This document shows positions 52,794 through 61,158 of a stretch of 64,000 nucleotides of DNA, one piece after another (within the stretch, counting starts at the first letter, position 1; every line of letters starts with the position of its first letter). Location: assembly GCF_001258055.1 (NCBI RefSeq), contig NZ_CVRM01000033.1, positions 215,529 to 279,528 on the forward strand, in the 5' to 3' direction. The notes beneath the pieces were generated by a model, which ran no database searches, was not told where the DNA came from, and saw only the letters and a program-made list of their open reading frames with translations. Source of the DNA: Phaeobacter italicus. Its GTDB lineage: Bacteria > Pseudomonadota > Alphaproteobacteria > Rhodobacterales > Rhodobacteraceae. A program made the translations under genes and the position numbers.

Positions 52794-53900
52794 TCAGCTC
52801 AGCCGCTGCATGTCTCGCGGCATCTGCGAAAACACCTCAGCGCCGCTGTCGTGCAGAATGACGATCTCTTCAAGGCGCACACCGAATGCGCCATCCAGAT
52901 AGATGCCGGGCTCAATGGAAAAGACGTTGCCGACCTCCAGCACGCGGTCCGAATTGGCGGCGATGTAAGGGGGTTCATGGATATCAACCCCAAGCCCGTG
53001 CCCGGTGCGGTGCAGGAACCGGTCGCCATAACCTGCGGCTGTGATGACGTCGCGCGCGGCCTTGTCCACGTCACTGGCCCGCGCACCCGGCTTGGCCGCG
53101 GCAAGAGCGGCCTGAACCGCCTGTTCCACCACGGCAAAGACCTCTTCGTAGGCACCGGTTGGCGTGCCGAAATAGCCGCAGCGTGTCATGTCGGACGGGT
53201 AGCCATCCAGACGGCAGCCGGTGTCTATCAGCACTGCCATCTCGCGCTCTAGCCGCGTCTCGCCGGGGGTGTGATGCGGAAATGCGCTGGAGGCACCAAA
53301 ACAGACCGAGCAGAATTCCAGCGTCGCGCCGAGGGCGGCATATTCCGCCTTGATGATTTCGACGATGTCGCGCTCCTTCACACCTTCGGCCAGGGCGTTG
53401 AAGGCGGCCTTGACCGCCGTATCATTGGCCAGATGCGCTGCCTTGATGGCAGCGGCCTCCTGATCGTCCTTGCGGGTGCGCAACAGGCCGACAGTGTCCT
53501 CGGTAAAACGATGGCGCGGGGTTTCAAGCGCCGCCAGAAGACGCAGCGAGAAATCCGAGCGCATGGTTTCATCCAGAACCACCGACAGATCCGCGCGCGT
53601 GGCCCCACATGCCGCCAGAACCTCTTCCAGCGCAGCCTCCGGGCCCTGATCGTCGCTCCAGCAGTGAAAGGGCAGATCGGTATCCTGGCGCGCCGCGGCG
53701 GCATTCAACGCAGGCATCAGAAATCCCGCGTAATCCGCGCTCACCATCAGCATGACGGGCCGTTCGTCGCCGTGGGGGTGCACGCCGGTGAGCCAGGCCA
53801 TGTGGCTCGACGGGCCAAGCGCGACAAGATCGGTGCCTGTCTGCTCCATGCGGGCGCGCAACGCGGCCAGGCGGGTATCGGTGAGGGGATAGGCGCTCAT
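52794..53900 (-). CDS. M24-family X-Pro aminopeptidase-like metallopeptidase
   Basis: A 368-residue pita-bread-fold protein with an N-terminal creatinase domain (about 1-130). All five metal ligands are present: Asp in LIDTGCRLDG, Asp in SDMTRCG, His in HRTGHGLGVDIHEP, Glu in FSIEPGIYLDG and Glu in RLEEIVIL. That makes an aminopeptidase P/prolidase-type activity likely, though creatinase-like hydrolases share the fold. It is 90 bp downstream of an oligopeptide-type binding protein on the same strand, so it probably processes what that importer brings in. Confidence 0.9.
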   Translation of the reverse strand: MSAYPLTDTRLAALRARMEQTGTDLVALGPSSHMAWLTGVHPHGDERPVMLMVSADYAGFLMPALNAAAARQDTDLPFHCWSDDQGPEAALEEVLAACGATRADLSVVLDETMRSDFSLRLLAALETPRHRFTEDTVGLLRTRKDDQEAAAIKAAHLANDTAVKAAFNALAEGVKERDIVEIIKAEYAALGATLEFCSVCFGASSAFPHHTPGETRLEREMAVLIDTGCRLDGYPSDMTRCGYFGTPTGAYEEVFAVVEQAVQAALAAAKPGARASDVDKAARDVITAAGYGDRFLHRTGHGLGVDIHEPPYIAANSDRVLEVGNVFSIEPGIYLDGAFGVRLEEIVILHDSGAEVFSQMPRDMQRLS

Positions 53901-53990
53901 CTAGGGCTCCGGATGTTGGAAAAGGGGAAGTGGCTTCAGTCAAGGGGGAGGCCGGGCCACCATCGCAGGCAGCCCGGCTCAGGTTCCGGA

Positions 53991-55580
53991 TCAGTCTTTG
54001 TCGACCAGACGGTAGAACACGAAATCAGAGGTCGCGCCGTTCACATAGCCGGTGACACCCTTGTCCATTGCAACCTGATAGGCGGCCTGGAACATGATCA
54101 CGATGGGAGAGCTGGCCTGCACCTCCTGCTGCAACTCGCGGTACATCTGCAGGCGGGTCTCTGCGTCGCCCTCTGACAGGGCCGCCATCGTCTTTTCGTT
54201 CATCTCCGCCGGAACAGCCCAGGCATTGCGCCATGTGGTGGTCGCGGCATAGCTGTCGTCCGAATTGTCGGAATTATAGGCAAACGCCTTGGCGTTGGAG
54301 TGCGGATCCATGAAGTCCGGACCCCAATAAAGCAGCATCGCCTCATGGCTGCGCTCGCGGTACTTGGTGATGACCTGGCTGCCGGTGCCGGGCAGGATTT
54401 CAAAGTTGATGCCCGCATCGGCAAAACTCGCCTGAAGCGATTGCGCCATATCGGTGAAGGGGGCGGCGTTGATCACATCAAGCGACACGGTGATCGGGCT
54501 GTTGATGCCGGCCTCTGTCAGGATGCTTTTGGCTTTTTCCGGATCGTAAGAGAATGGCGTCTCATCATATGAGCCGGGAAACCCCTTGGGCCAAAAGGCC
54601 TGATGCACATCCATCTGACCTTTGATGATGGTCTCGGTCATGCCTTTGTAGTCCACCAGATACCGCGCGGCTTCCCAAACCGCCGGGTTGGTCAGGCTGT
54701 CTGTCTTTTGGTTAAAGGACAGGAAATGGACCGCCGCCTGCGGGAAGGTTTCAACCTTGATTTCATCGCTGCTGAGCGATGCAATCTGATCGGGCGTCAT
54801 GTTGCGGGCAAGATCCACATCGCCCTGTTCCAGCAGCAGCTGCTGGGTCGCGCTTTCCGCCACATGGCGGATGATCACGCTGTCCACCTCGGGGGCGCCG
54901 TTGAAATAGGTCGGGTTGGCTTCCATGCGGACCATCTGACCGGCGGTATAGCGTTTCAGGGTAAAGGGGCCAGAGCCCGCTGCATTGGCATTCAGCCACG
55001 CATTGCCCATGTCACCGTCAACTTCGTTTTCGCGCACCAGAACGCTGTCCACGATAGAGGCGGGCCGTGCTGCGAGCACGTTCAGAACAAAGGCGGGGGA
55101 AAAATCACCTGCATATGTGACGGTGACGGTGTTGCCATCGGCCTTTACCATCTCAGCAATATTGTCGGCGTTCCAGCCAAGCTGGGTCAGAATGAACGCC
55201 GGGGTCAGGTTCAGCTTCACAACGCGCGAGAAGGAATAGACCACATCCTCTGCCGTGACCTGGTTGCCAGAGGCAAAGGTCGCCCCATCGCGCAGGGTGA
55301 AGGTGATGGTCTTTGCCGCTTCATCCGTGGACCATTCCGACGCAAGGCCCGGCGCCAGAACGGTGGTGTCTTCGGCATCATATTGGACCAGACGGTCATA
55401 GAGGTTGGTCACCAACTCGCCCGAGGTGAACTCATAGGCCTGGGCGGGATCGATGGCGACGATATCGTCGATGTTCTGGGCAACAACCAGCACGTTGTCC
55501 GGGCTCTTGGCAAAGACCGCAGGGGCCGCCATTGGCAGCATCATCGCGCTGGCCAAAAGCGCTGTCTTCAGATGTTTCAT
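53991..55580 (-). CDS. Peptide/nickel-type ABC transporter substrate-binding protein
   Basis: A 529-residue family 5 periplasmic binding protein. The signal peptide ends around PAVFAKS. LYDRLVQYDAEDTTVLAPGLA and the SEWSTDEAAKTITFTLRDGA segment are the usual N-lobe features. ATG at 55580 with AAGGAG eight bases upstream; a TTG just before it is not needed. The matching permeases and ATPases are on the opposite strand beyond the regulator gene. Ligand unknown (peptides, opines or other small polar compounds are all possible in this family). Confidence 0.92.
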   Translation of the reverse strand: MKHLKTALLASAMMLPMAAPAVFAKSPDNVLVVAQNIDDIVAIDPAQAYEFTSGELVTNLYDRLVQYDAEDTTVLAPGLASEWSTDEAAKTITFTLRDGATFASGNQVTAEDVVYSFSRVVKLNLTPAFILTQLGWNADNIAEMVKADGNTVTVTYAGDFSPAFVLNVLAARPASIVDSVLVRENEVDGDMGNAWLNANAAGSGPFTLKRYTAGQMVRMEANPTYFNGAPEVDSVIIRHVAESATQQLLLEQGDVDLARNMTPDQIASLSSDEIKVETFPQAAVHFLSFNQKTDSLTNPAVWEAARYLVDYKGMTETIIKGQMDVHQAFWPKGFPGSYDETPFSYDPEKAKSILTEAGINSPITVSLDVINAAPFTDMAQSLQASFADAGINFEILPGTGSQVITKYRERSHEAMLLYWGPDFMDPHSNAKAFAYNSDNSDDSYAATTTWRNAWAVPAEMNEKTMAALSEGDAETRLQMYRELQQEVQASSPIVIMFQAAYQVAMDKGVTGYVNGATSDFVFYRLVDKD

Positions 55581-55621
55581 CAAATCGTCTCCTTGTTGGA
55601 AATGGTGTTATGCCGGGCGGG

Positions 55622-56236
55622 TCACGCCTCGGGTTTTTGGGAAAGCTCCGGCAGATCAATTGCGCCCGCGCGGTTCAGCACAGTCAGGGTGCCCGTCCAC
55701 AGGATGCGGGCCGTCTGGTCGGTGGGGTTGCGCCAGGCGTGAGGGGTGTCGCCGCGATAATGCAGGCAGTCCCCAACCGTCATGCGAAATGTCTGATCGC
55801 CCAGCGTCTGCTCGATTTCCCCGTCAAGCACATAGATGATCTCTTCACCCTCGTGGCTCACGGTTTCGGACGTGTATCCCGCAGGAATATGCAGCACGTA
55901 GCTCGACATTTCAGAGCCGGGAAACTCTGCCCCCAGCGCTTCGTAGCGCAGCGAGGAATTGTCGAGCGCAAACAGGGGGCGAGACCCTGCGCGGGTCAGC
56001 CCGTCAGAGGGCTTTGAAGCCGAGATGAAATAATCCAGACCAACCTCCAGCGCCGCCGCGATCTGCGCAAGGGTGCCAAGGGACGGGGTGGCATTGTCGC
56101 GTTCGACCTGGCTGAGGTAGCCAACCGACACACCGGACGCATCACAAAGCGCCTGAAGCGTCATGTTCAGCTGCTTGCGGCGCTTGCGAATCGTGGGTCC
56201 GACCTTGGGCTCCTGGATCGTTTTTTCCTGTGGCAT
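55622..56236 (-). CDS. XRE-family regulator with C-terminal cupin domain
   Basis: A 204-residue regulator. The helix-turn-helix is about residues 15-70 (MTLQALCDASGVSVGYLSQVERDNATPSL in parts) and a cupin_2 effector domain about 105-190 (SHEGEEIIYVLDGEIEQTLG, HYRGDTPHAWRNP). This PuuR-like group usually represses transport and catabolism genes and is relieved by the transported compound. It lies 41 bp upstream of the binding protein on the same strand and is divergent from the permease operon, with two palindromes in between. Confidence 0.93.
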   Translation of the reverse strand: MPQEKTIQEPKVGPTIRKRRKQLNMTLQALCDASGVSVGYLSQVERDNATPSLGTLAQIAAALEVGLDYFISASKPSDGLTRAGSRPLFALDNSSLRYEALGAEFPGSEMSSYVLHIPAGYTSETVSHEGEEIIYVLDGEIEQTLGDQTFRMTVGDCLHYRGDTPHAWRNPTDQTARILWTGTLTVLNRAGAIDLPELSQKPEA

Positions 56237-56319
56237 TCTCGCTCTTTACTCTTGGATTTCCCAGCCTGGCCAAAGTAGTGGCTTTGGCGGGGTTCGGGTG
56301 GGTCTCTCCGTCTCACGCT

Positions 56320-56336
56320 ACAAAAAAAATTTTTGT
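56320..56336. promoter_or_regulatory. AT-rich inverted repeat, putative operator 1 of the XRE-cupin regulator
   Basis: ACAAAAA-AAA-TTTTTGT, symmetric about 56328, in the divergent region between the regulator and permease genes. Confidence 0.55.
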
Positions 56337-56339
56337 GAC

Positions 56340-56357
56340 GCAAAAAATATTTTTTGC
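56340..56357. promoter_or_regulatory. Perfect 18-bp palindrome, putative operator 2 of the XRE-cupin regulator
   Basis: GCAAAAAATATTTTTTGC is perfectly self-complementary. Its centre is about 20.5 bp from that of operator 1, i.e. two helical turns, as expected for two dimers binding on one face of the DNA. Confidence 0.6.
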
Positions 56358-56482
56358 AACTTATCAAAATTCCTCTATGCCTGAAGCCGAGAGATGCGCC
56401 CGCCAGCCGGTTCGGCGCTGGTGATAAACCGCGCTAAGCGTTTGATTTTCAATTGTTTGGCCAAAACGGAAAGGGAGAGAGC

Positions 56483-57526
56483 TTGAGCAGGATCCAGTCT
56501 TCCCCCGCCGCCCTTCGCGGCTCTGTTGGCGCGCTGGGAGGGTTTGCGATCGTCACGCTTTTGACCTTTGTCGGGCTGATGGCGATCACGTTTTTCATTG
56601 GCCGGGTCATCCCGATTGACCCGGTATTATCCGTGGTCGGAGACCGGGCAACGCAGGAGCAATACGATGCCGCCCGCGTCGCGATGGGGCTGGACCGTCC
56701 GCTTGCGGTGCAATTTCTGGCCTATGTCGGTGACGTCTTTCAGGGCAACCTTGGGCATTCCGTTTCCACCAACCGCCCGGTCGCCGAAGATCTGGCGCGG
56801 GTGTTTCCCGCGACGCTGGAAATGGCGACGCTCGGCATCATCATCGGGGTGGGCATGGGGGTGCCGCTTGGGGTGTGGGCTGCTGCTCGGCAGGGCACAT
56901 GGATCGACCACCTGATCCGGGTCTTTGCGCTGCTGGGATATTCCGTGCCTGCCTTCTGGCTTGGCCTTGTGGGTTTGGTGGTGTTTTACGCGGGCCTTGG
57001 CTGGGTGTCCGGGCCGGGGCGTGTCGATATCTTTTATGAGGGTGTGGTAGAGCCGCGCAGCGGTCTGATGCTGGTCGATTCCGCTTTGGCTGGCGACTGG
57101 GACGTGTTCTGGAACGCCCTTGATCACCTCATCCTGCCTGCCACCATTTTGGGGTTTTTCTCTCTGGCCTACATCGCCCGCATGACCCGCAGTTTCATGC
57201 TTGATCAGCTGGGGCAGGAGTACATTACGACTGCCCGCGTCAAGGGCGTGGCAGAGTGGCGAGTGATCTGGACCCATGGCTTCCGGCCTATTCGCGTACC
57301 GCTGATCACGGTGATCGGGCTGTCTTATGCGGCGCTGCTTGAAGGTTCTGTGATGATCGAAACCGTCTTCAGCTGGCCAGGTATCGGCAACTACCTGACT
57401 GTTGCGCTGCTCAATGCCGACATGAACGCGGTCCTCGGGGCGACGCTGGTCATCGGTGCGGTGTTCATTCTCATCAATAAACTGTCGGATGTGCTCTATC
57501 GCATGCTCGACCCGCGCAGCCGATAG
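56483..57526 (+). CDS. Peptide-type ABC transporter permease, DppB-like
   Basis: A 347-residue permease with about six helices. The DppB family features are GLDRPLAVQFLAYVGDVFQG near residue 75, LARVFPATLEMATLGIIIG and the EAA-type loop YIARMTRSFMLDQLGQEYIT/ARVKGVAEWRVIW. The start is taken as TTG at 56483, because AAAGGGAGAG stands just before it; another TTG at 56453 lacks such a site. No ATG is available. Nine bases separate its stop from the next permease. Confidence 0.9.
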   Translation: MSRIQSSPAALRGSVGALGGFAIVTLLTFVGLMAITFFIGRVIPIDPVLSVVGDRATQEQYDAARVAMGLDRPLAVQFLAYVGDVFQGNLGHSVSTNRPVAEDLARVFPATLEMATLGIIIGVGMGVPLGVWAAARQGTWIDHLIRVFALLGYSVPAFWLGLVGLVVFYAGLGWVSGPGRVDIFYEGVVEPRSGLMLVDSALAGDWDVFWNALDHLILPATILGFFSLAYIARMTRSFMLDQLGQEYITTARVKGVAEWRVIWTHGFRPIRVPLITVIGLSYAALLEGSVMIETVFSWPGIGNYLTVALLNADMNAVLGATLVIGAVFILINKLSDVLYRMLDPRSR

Positions 57527-57535
57527 GAGGGGGCG

Positions 57536-58441
57536 ATGACCACGATGACAGATTGGTTGCTTGACGACTCTCCCACATCGCGTGTGCAGGCGTCGCTGGG
57601 GCGCGGCTACAGGATGATACGCCTGTTGATGCGCAACCCGCTTGCGGTGATTGGCGCGGTGATCCTGCTGACCCTGATCTTTGCTGCGGTTTTTGCACCG
57701 TGGATCGCGCCGCACAGCCCGTTGGGTCAGAACCTGTCTCAACGTCTTTTGCCGCCGTCCTCGACCCACTGGATGGGCACGGATGAATTGGGGCGCGATA
57801 TCTTCAGCCGTGTGATTTACGGCGCGCGGATCACCTTGATGATCGTTGCGCTGGTGGCGGTGATCGCGGCGCCACTTGGCCTGCTGATCGGGGCGGTTTC
57901 GGGATATTTCGGGGGGTGGACGGACAAGGTTCTGATGGGTGTCACGGATGTGTTCCTGTCGATGCCCAAGCTCATCCTTGCGCTGGCCTTTGTGGCGGCG
58001 CTGGGGCCCGGGATCGAGAATGCAATCATCGCAATCGCAATCACCTCCTGGCCTGCCTACGCACGTATCGCACGGGCCGAGACGCTGACCTTTCGCAACG
58101 CCGAATTCATCTCGGCCATGCGTCTGCTGGGCGCAAGCCATGCGCGCATCATCACCGGCCATGTGCTGCCGCTTTGTACCTCATCAATGATCGTGCGCGT
58201 CACACTGGATATGGCCGGGATCATCCTGACCGCCGCGGGCCTTGGCTTTCTTGGTCTGGGGGCCCAGCCGCCGTTGCCGGAATGGGGCGCCATGATCTCG
58301 CGTGGGCGCGCGTTCATCCTTGATCAATGGTGGGTGGCCACCATGCCGGGTTTTGCCATCATCGTGGTATCCCTTGGCTTCTGTTTCTTGGGGGATGGGC
58401 TGCGCGATGTGCTGGACCCCAAACAGGGAGGCAAATCATGA
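57536..58441 (+). CDS. Peptide-type ABC transporter permease, DppC-like
   Basis: A 301-residue permease. The N-terminal cytoplasmic segment leads to a first helix (AVIGAVILLTLIFAAVFAPW), then HWMGTDELGRDIFSRVIYGA, the DppC signature, and the EAA loop YARIARAETLTFRNAEFI. AGGAGGGGG precedes its ATG. The next ATPase overlaps its end by four bases. Confidence 0.93.
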   Translation: MTTMTDWLLDDSPTSRVQASLGRGYRMIRLLMRNPLAVIGAVILLTLIFAAVFAPWIAPHSPLGQNLSQRLLPPSSTHWMGTDELGRDIFSRVIYGARITLMIVALVAVIAAPLGLLIGAVSGYFGGWTDKVLMGVTDVFLSMPKLILALAFVAALGPGIENAIIAIAITSWPAYARIARAETLTFRNAEFISAMRLLGASHARIITGHVLPLCTSSMIVRVTLDMAGIILTAAGLGFLGLGAQPPLPEWGAMISRGRAFILDQWWVATMPGFAIIVVSLGFCFLGDGLRDVLDPKQGGKS

Positions 58442-59277
58442 GCCAATCGCCTTTGCTGGAACTTGAAAACCTGCGGGTCAGCTTTCCAACCCCCAAGGGG
58501 CGGGTTGAGGTGGTCAAGGGGCTGTCCTTCACCCTTGGACGCGAACGTCTCGGCATCGTCGGAGAAAGCGGATCGGGCAAATCCATGACCGGCCGTGCCA
58601 TCCTGCGCCTGGTGCGCAGACCCGGCCAGCAGGACGCGGACAAGATGACCTTTGACGGGATCGATCTGCGCCGCCTGTCTGAGCGGCGGATGCGGGATCT
58701 GCGCGGGGCGCGGATTTCCATGATCATGCAGGATCCCAAATTCTCGCTGAACCCTGTGATGACCATTGGCGAACAGATCGCAGAGGCGCTGCGGACGCAC
58801 GAACGGCTTGCCCGTCGCGACGTTCAGGCGCGGGTGCTGCAAATGCTGGAAGCGGTTCGCATCAATGATCCCAAGCGGGTGATGGCGCTTTATCCGCATG
58901 AGGTATCGGGCGGCATGGGGCAGCGGATCATGATCGCAATGATGTTGATCCCGCGCCCTGATCTGCTGATTGCGGACGAACCGACATCGGCGCTTGATGT
59001 TTCTGTACAGGCCCAGGTGCTGGACCTGATCGACGAATTGGTGCGCGACAAGGGCATGGGGCTGATCCTGATCTCTCATGATCTCAATCTGGTGGCGCGC
59101 TACTGCGATCACATTTTGGTGATGCATGCAGGTCAGGTGGTCGAAAGCTGCGCCGCAAGCGAGCTGCACAATGCCACCCATCCCTATACCCGCGGCCTCT
59201 TGGCGGCGGTGCCCAGGATGGAAGAAACCCGCGAGGAACTCCCCGTTCTCGACCGCAGCGCATGGAGCGGCACATGA
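58438..59277 (+). CDS. Peptide-type ABC transporter ATPase, DppD-like
   Basis: A 279-residue ATPase. Walker A GESGSGKSM is near residue 41, the signature is unusual (VSGGMGQRIMIAMML rather than LSGGQ) as in many DppD proteins, and Walker B is LLIADEPTSALD. The C-terminal YTRGLLAAVPRM extension is present but short. ATG overlaps the DppC stop, and its own stop overlaps the next start (ATGA). Confidence 0.93.
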   Translation: MSQSPLLELENLRVSFPTPKGRVEVVKGLSFTLGRERLGIVGESGSGKSMTGRAILRLVRRPGQQDADKMTFDGIDLRRLSERRMRDLRGARISMIMQDPKFSLNPVMTIGEQIAEALRTHERLARRDVQARVLQMLEAVRINDPKRVMALYPHEVSGGMGQRIMIAMMLIPRPDLLIADEPTSALDVSVQAQVLDLIDELVRDKGMGLILISHDLNLVARYCDHILVMHAGQVVESCAASELHNATHPYTRGLLAAVPRMEETREELPVLDRSAWSGT

Positions 59278-60023
59278 CAGCGATCTCTCTGAAAAACCTT
59301 GATATTTCATATGGGCCCACCAAGGTGGTTGAGGCGGCAAGTTTCGATGTGGCCGAGGGAGAGAGCTTTGCCCTCGTCGGTGAAAGCGGCTCAGGAAAAT
59401 CCACCATCCTCAAGGCCATCGCCGGGCTTGCCCCCGACTGGACGGGAGAGATCACCGTCCTGGGGCAGCCGCGCGGGCATAGTGTCGATCATGGGTTTGC
59501 CAGCCGGTGCCAGATGGTGTTTCAGGATCCATATGGCTCGCTGCATCCGCGCAAATCCGTCGACCGTGTGCTGAGTGAGCCACTGAAGATCCACGGCATT
59601 TCCAACCGCGATGCGCGGGTCGAGGACATGCTGGCGGCTGTGGGGCTCGACCGTCGGTTCCGCTTTCGCTATCCGCATCAGCTCTCTGGTGGGCAGCGCC
59701 AGCGGGTCGCAATCGCGCGTGCATTGATGTTGGAGCCCAAGGTCATGCTGCTGGACGAGCCGACATCGGCGCTCGACGTGTCCGTGCAGGCCGAGATCCT
59801 CAATCTGCTCAAGAAACTGCGCCGCGAGCAGGGGCTGACCTATCTGATGGTTACCCATAACCTGCCTGTCGTCAGCTTCATGTGTGATCGCATGGCAGTG
59901 ATGCACAAGGGGCGTATCGTTGAAATTGCCCCGGCCAGCGCGCTGCATGACGGCCGGTTCCAAGACCCTTACACCCAATCCCTTTACGCCGCATCAGGCG
60001 GCAACCCTGACCGCAAGGACTAG
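59274..60023 (+). CDS. Peptide-type ABC transporter ATPase, DppF-like
   Basis: A 249-residue ATPase, shorter than typical DppF (about 320) because the C-terminal oligopeptide extension is reduced to DPYTQSLYAAS. Walker A GESGSGKST, Q-loop MVFQDPYGSLHPR, signature LSGGQRQRVAIARAL and Walker B VMLLDEPTSALD are all intact. Three bases separate its stop from the GAF-protein gene, so that gene belongs to the operon. Confidence 0.93.
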   Translation: MTAISLKNLDISYGPTKVVEAASFDVAEGESFALVGESGSGKSTILKAIAGLAPDWTGEITVLGQPRGHSVDHGFASRCQMVFQDPYGSLHPRKSVDRVLSEPLKIHGISNRDARVEDMLAAVGLDRRFRFRYPHQLSGGQRQRVAIARALMLEPKVMLLDEPTSALDVSVQAEILNLLKKLRREQGLTYLMVTHNLPVVSFMCDRMAVMHKGRIVEIAPASALHDGRFQDPYTQSLYAASGGNPDRKD

Positions 60024-60026
60024 GAT

Positions 60027-60518
60027 ATGACTGATACACGACCCGCCCGCCTGGCATTTGAGCAGGCCATGGCAGAGGCGCAGGATGCAACCGCCGCCTA
60101 TGACGCGCTATGTGCGCTGACAAAGGCCACGGTCGGCGCCAAGCTGTTTACCGTGATGACCGCAGACATGGATGCCATGCTTGCCTGCCGCACCTACACC
60201 GATGATCCGCAAAACTACCCGACAACCGGCACCAAAGAGATCGAGATGAACCGCTGGTTCGAACAGGTCCATGGCCGCCACGAGACATTTGTCTCAAATA
60301 CCCTTGCCGATATCGACACGGTCTTTCCCGACGCAGACCTGATCGGCCGGCTCGGCTGCGGGTCCGTCATCAACCTGCCGGTCATTCTGCGGGGGTCGAT
60401 GGTTGCCACGGTGAACATCCTCCACGAGGAAGGCTATTACACACCCGAGCGTGTTGCCCTGGCCCAGGACATCCTGCGCCTGCCAGCCATGACCGTCCTC
60501 GCCTTTGCAGGCAGCTGA
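60027..60518 (+). CDS. GAF-domain protein in the ABC importer operon
   Basis: A 163-residue protein that is essentially one GAF domain: ATAAYDALCALTKATVGAKL at the start, a central LACRTYTDDPQNYP and NLPVILRGSMVATVNILHEE near the end. No output domain is attached, so it may bind the imported compound or be a small enzyme-like protein of the fRMsr type; the methionine sulfoxide reductase cysteine triad is not present (single Cys residues only). Last gene of the importer operon. Confidence 0.85.
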   Translation: MTDTRPARLAFEQAMAEAQDATAAYDALCALTKATVGAKLFTVMTADMDAMLACRTYTDDPQNYPTTGTKEIEMNRWFEQVHGRHETFVSNTLADIDTVFPDADLIGRLGCGSVINLPVILRGSMVATVNILHEEGYYTPERVALAQDILRLPAMTVLAFAGS

Positions 60519-60665
60519 AAGGGCGCGCGCCTCCCCGCAGCAGATCTTTTGCCGTTCCGTTTCAGGTCGATTTGTGCGAGATAGCCGACCGACCTCATGA
60601 TCCTTGCCGGGCCGCCGCCCGGACGCAGGGATCCGCGCAACGCGTTTCAAGGACCTGGTGCAGAC
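60519..60665. other. Intergenic region before the dusA fragment
   Basis: 147 bp after the GAF gene with a possible GC hairpin (CCGGGCCGCCGCCCGG near 60608-60623), which could end the importer operon. AAGGACC a few bases before 60666 could be the ribosome binding site of dusA. Confidence 0.4.
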
Positions 60666-60761
60666 ATGGCTGACACAGCATCAACACAAAACATCCCCCG
60701 CGCCGCCCGCCTGAGCGTGGCACCCATGATGGATGGGGTGGAGGGTTTGAAAAAGTATTAA
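60666..60761 (+). pseudogene. dusA: 5' fragment of tRNA-dihydrouridine synthase A, truncated
   Basis: Reads MADTASTQNIPRAARLSVAP, then MMDG, VEGLKKY and a stop (31 codons). The stretch RLSVAPMMD is the start of DusA, where the intact enzyme continues MMDWTDRHCR. After MMD the frame leaves the family and stops within eight codons, and no continuation is found in the other frames nearby. DusA reduces U20 in tRNA. The 5' end of dusA is a known insertion site for integrases, so the break at about 60731-60735 is read as a left attachment junction. The rest of dusA should lie beyond the island, outside this window. Confidence 0.72.
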
Positions 60762-61158
60762 ATTACAAGTTATTACACGGCATTCGTCAAGGTGTTGGAG
60801 TTCCGTGTTGGGGCGGACAGGATTGCGGGGCCTGGCGTGAGTTGTCCAACGCTTGTGACTGACTGCGGCACCGACTATCGCCTCGTGCTCCACCACTTGA
60901 GAATTGAGGGTGGGGCACCTGTTTTCGACTGCTATGCGCAGATAGCGAAATTTGCAAAGTCGCGAGATCTGACAGCCAAGTGTCGATCCTACGCTGCATC
61001 AGCACTGGAAAGAGCTGACCTTCGCTGCCAGTGCAGCCACCGATCATCATCGAAAGGACGGGATGCGGGACGGAGTAGCCTTTCACTGACTTCGACCCAA
61101 TGTCCCCTGTACAATTTGCAAAGCCTAGGTCCCGAAATATCAGGGGCTTGGAGGCGCA
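60762..61158. other. Non-coding island DNA between dusA fragment and methyltransferase
   Basis: About 400 bp, starting AT-rich (TTAAATTACAAGTTATTACA...). A plus-strand open frame crosses part of it but runs antisense into the methyltransferase and looks random. The stretch 60936-61040 is one copy of a diverged repeat (see separate entry). Otherwise I see nothing. Confidence 0.5.
60936..61045 (+). repeat. Diverged direct repeat, copy A
   Basis: Starts GCGCAGATAGCGAAATTTGC and includes GAGCTGACCTTCGCTGCCAG ... GTGCAGCC. It matches copy B at 62257-62365 at roughly three quarters of positions by eye, with 24 of the first 26 identical, in the same orientation. Confidence 0.65.

Noticed and set aside
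52794..53900. M24 protein as a DddP-type DMSP lyase
   Set aside because: It is shorter than DddP (about 446 residues) and keeps the complete aminopeptidase P metal set, so a peptidase-type call fits better.
56627..58162. 511-codon minus-strand frame opposite the two permeases
   Set aside because: Same antisense composition; both permeases are clearly coding on the plus strand.
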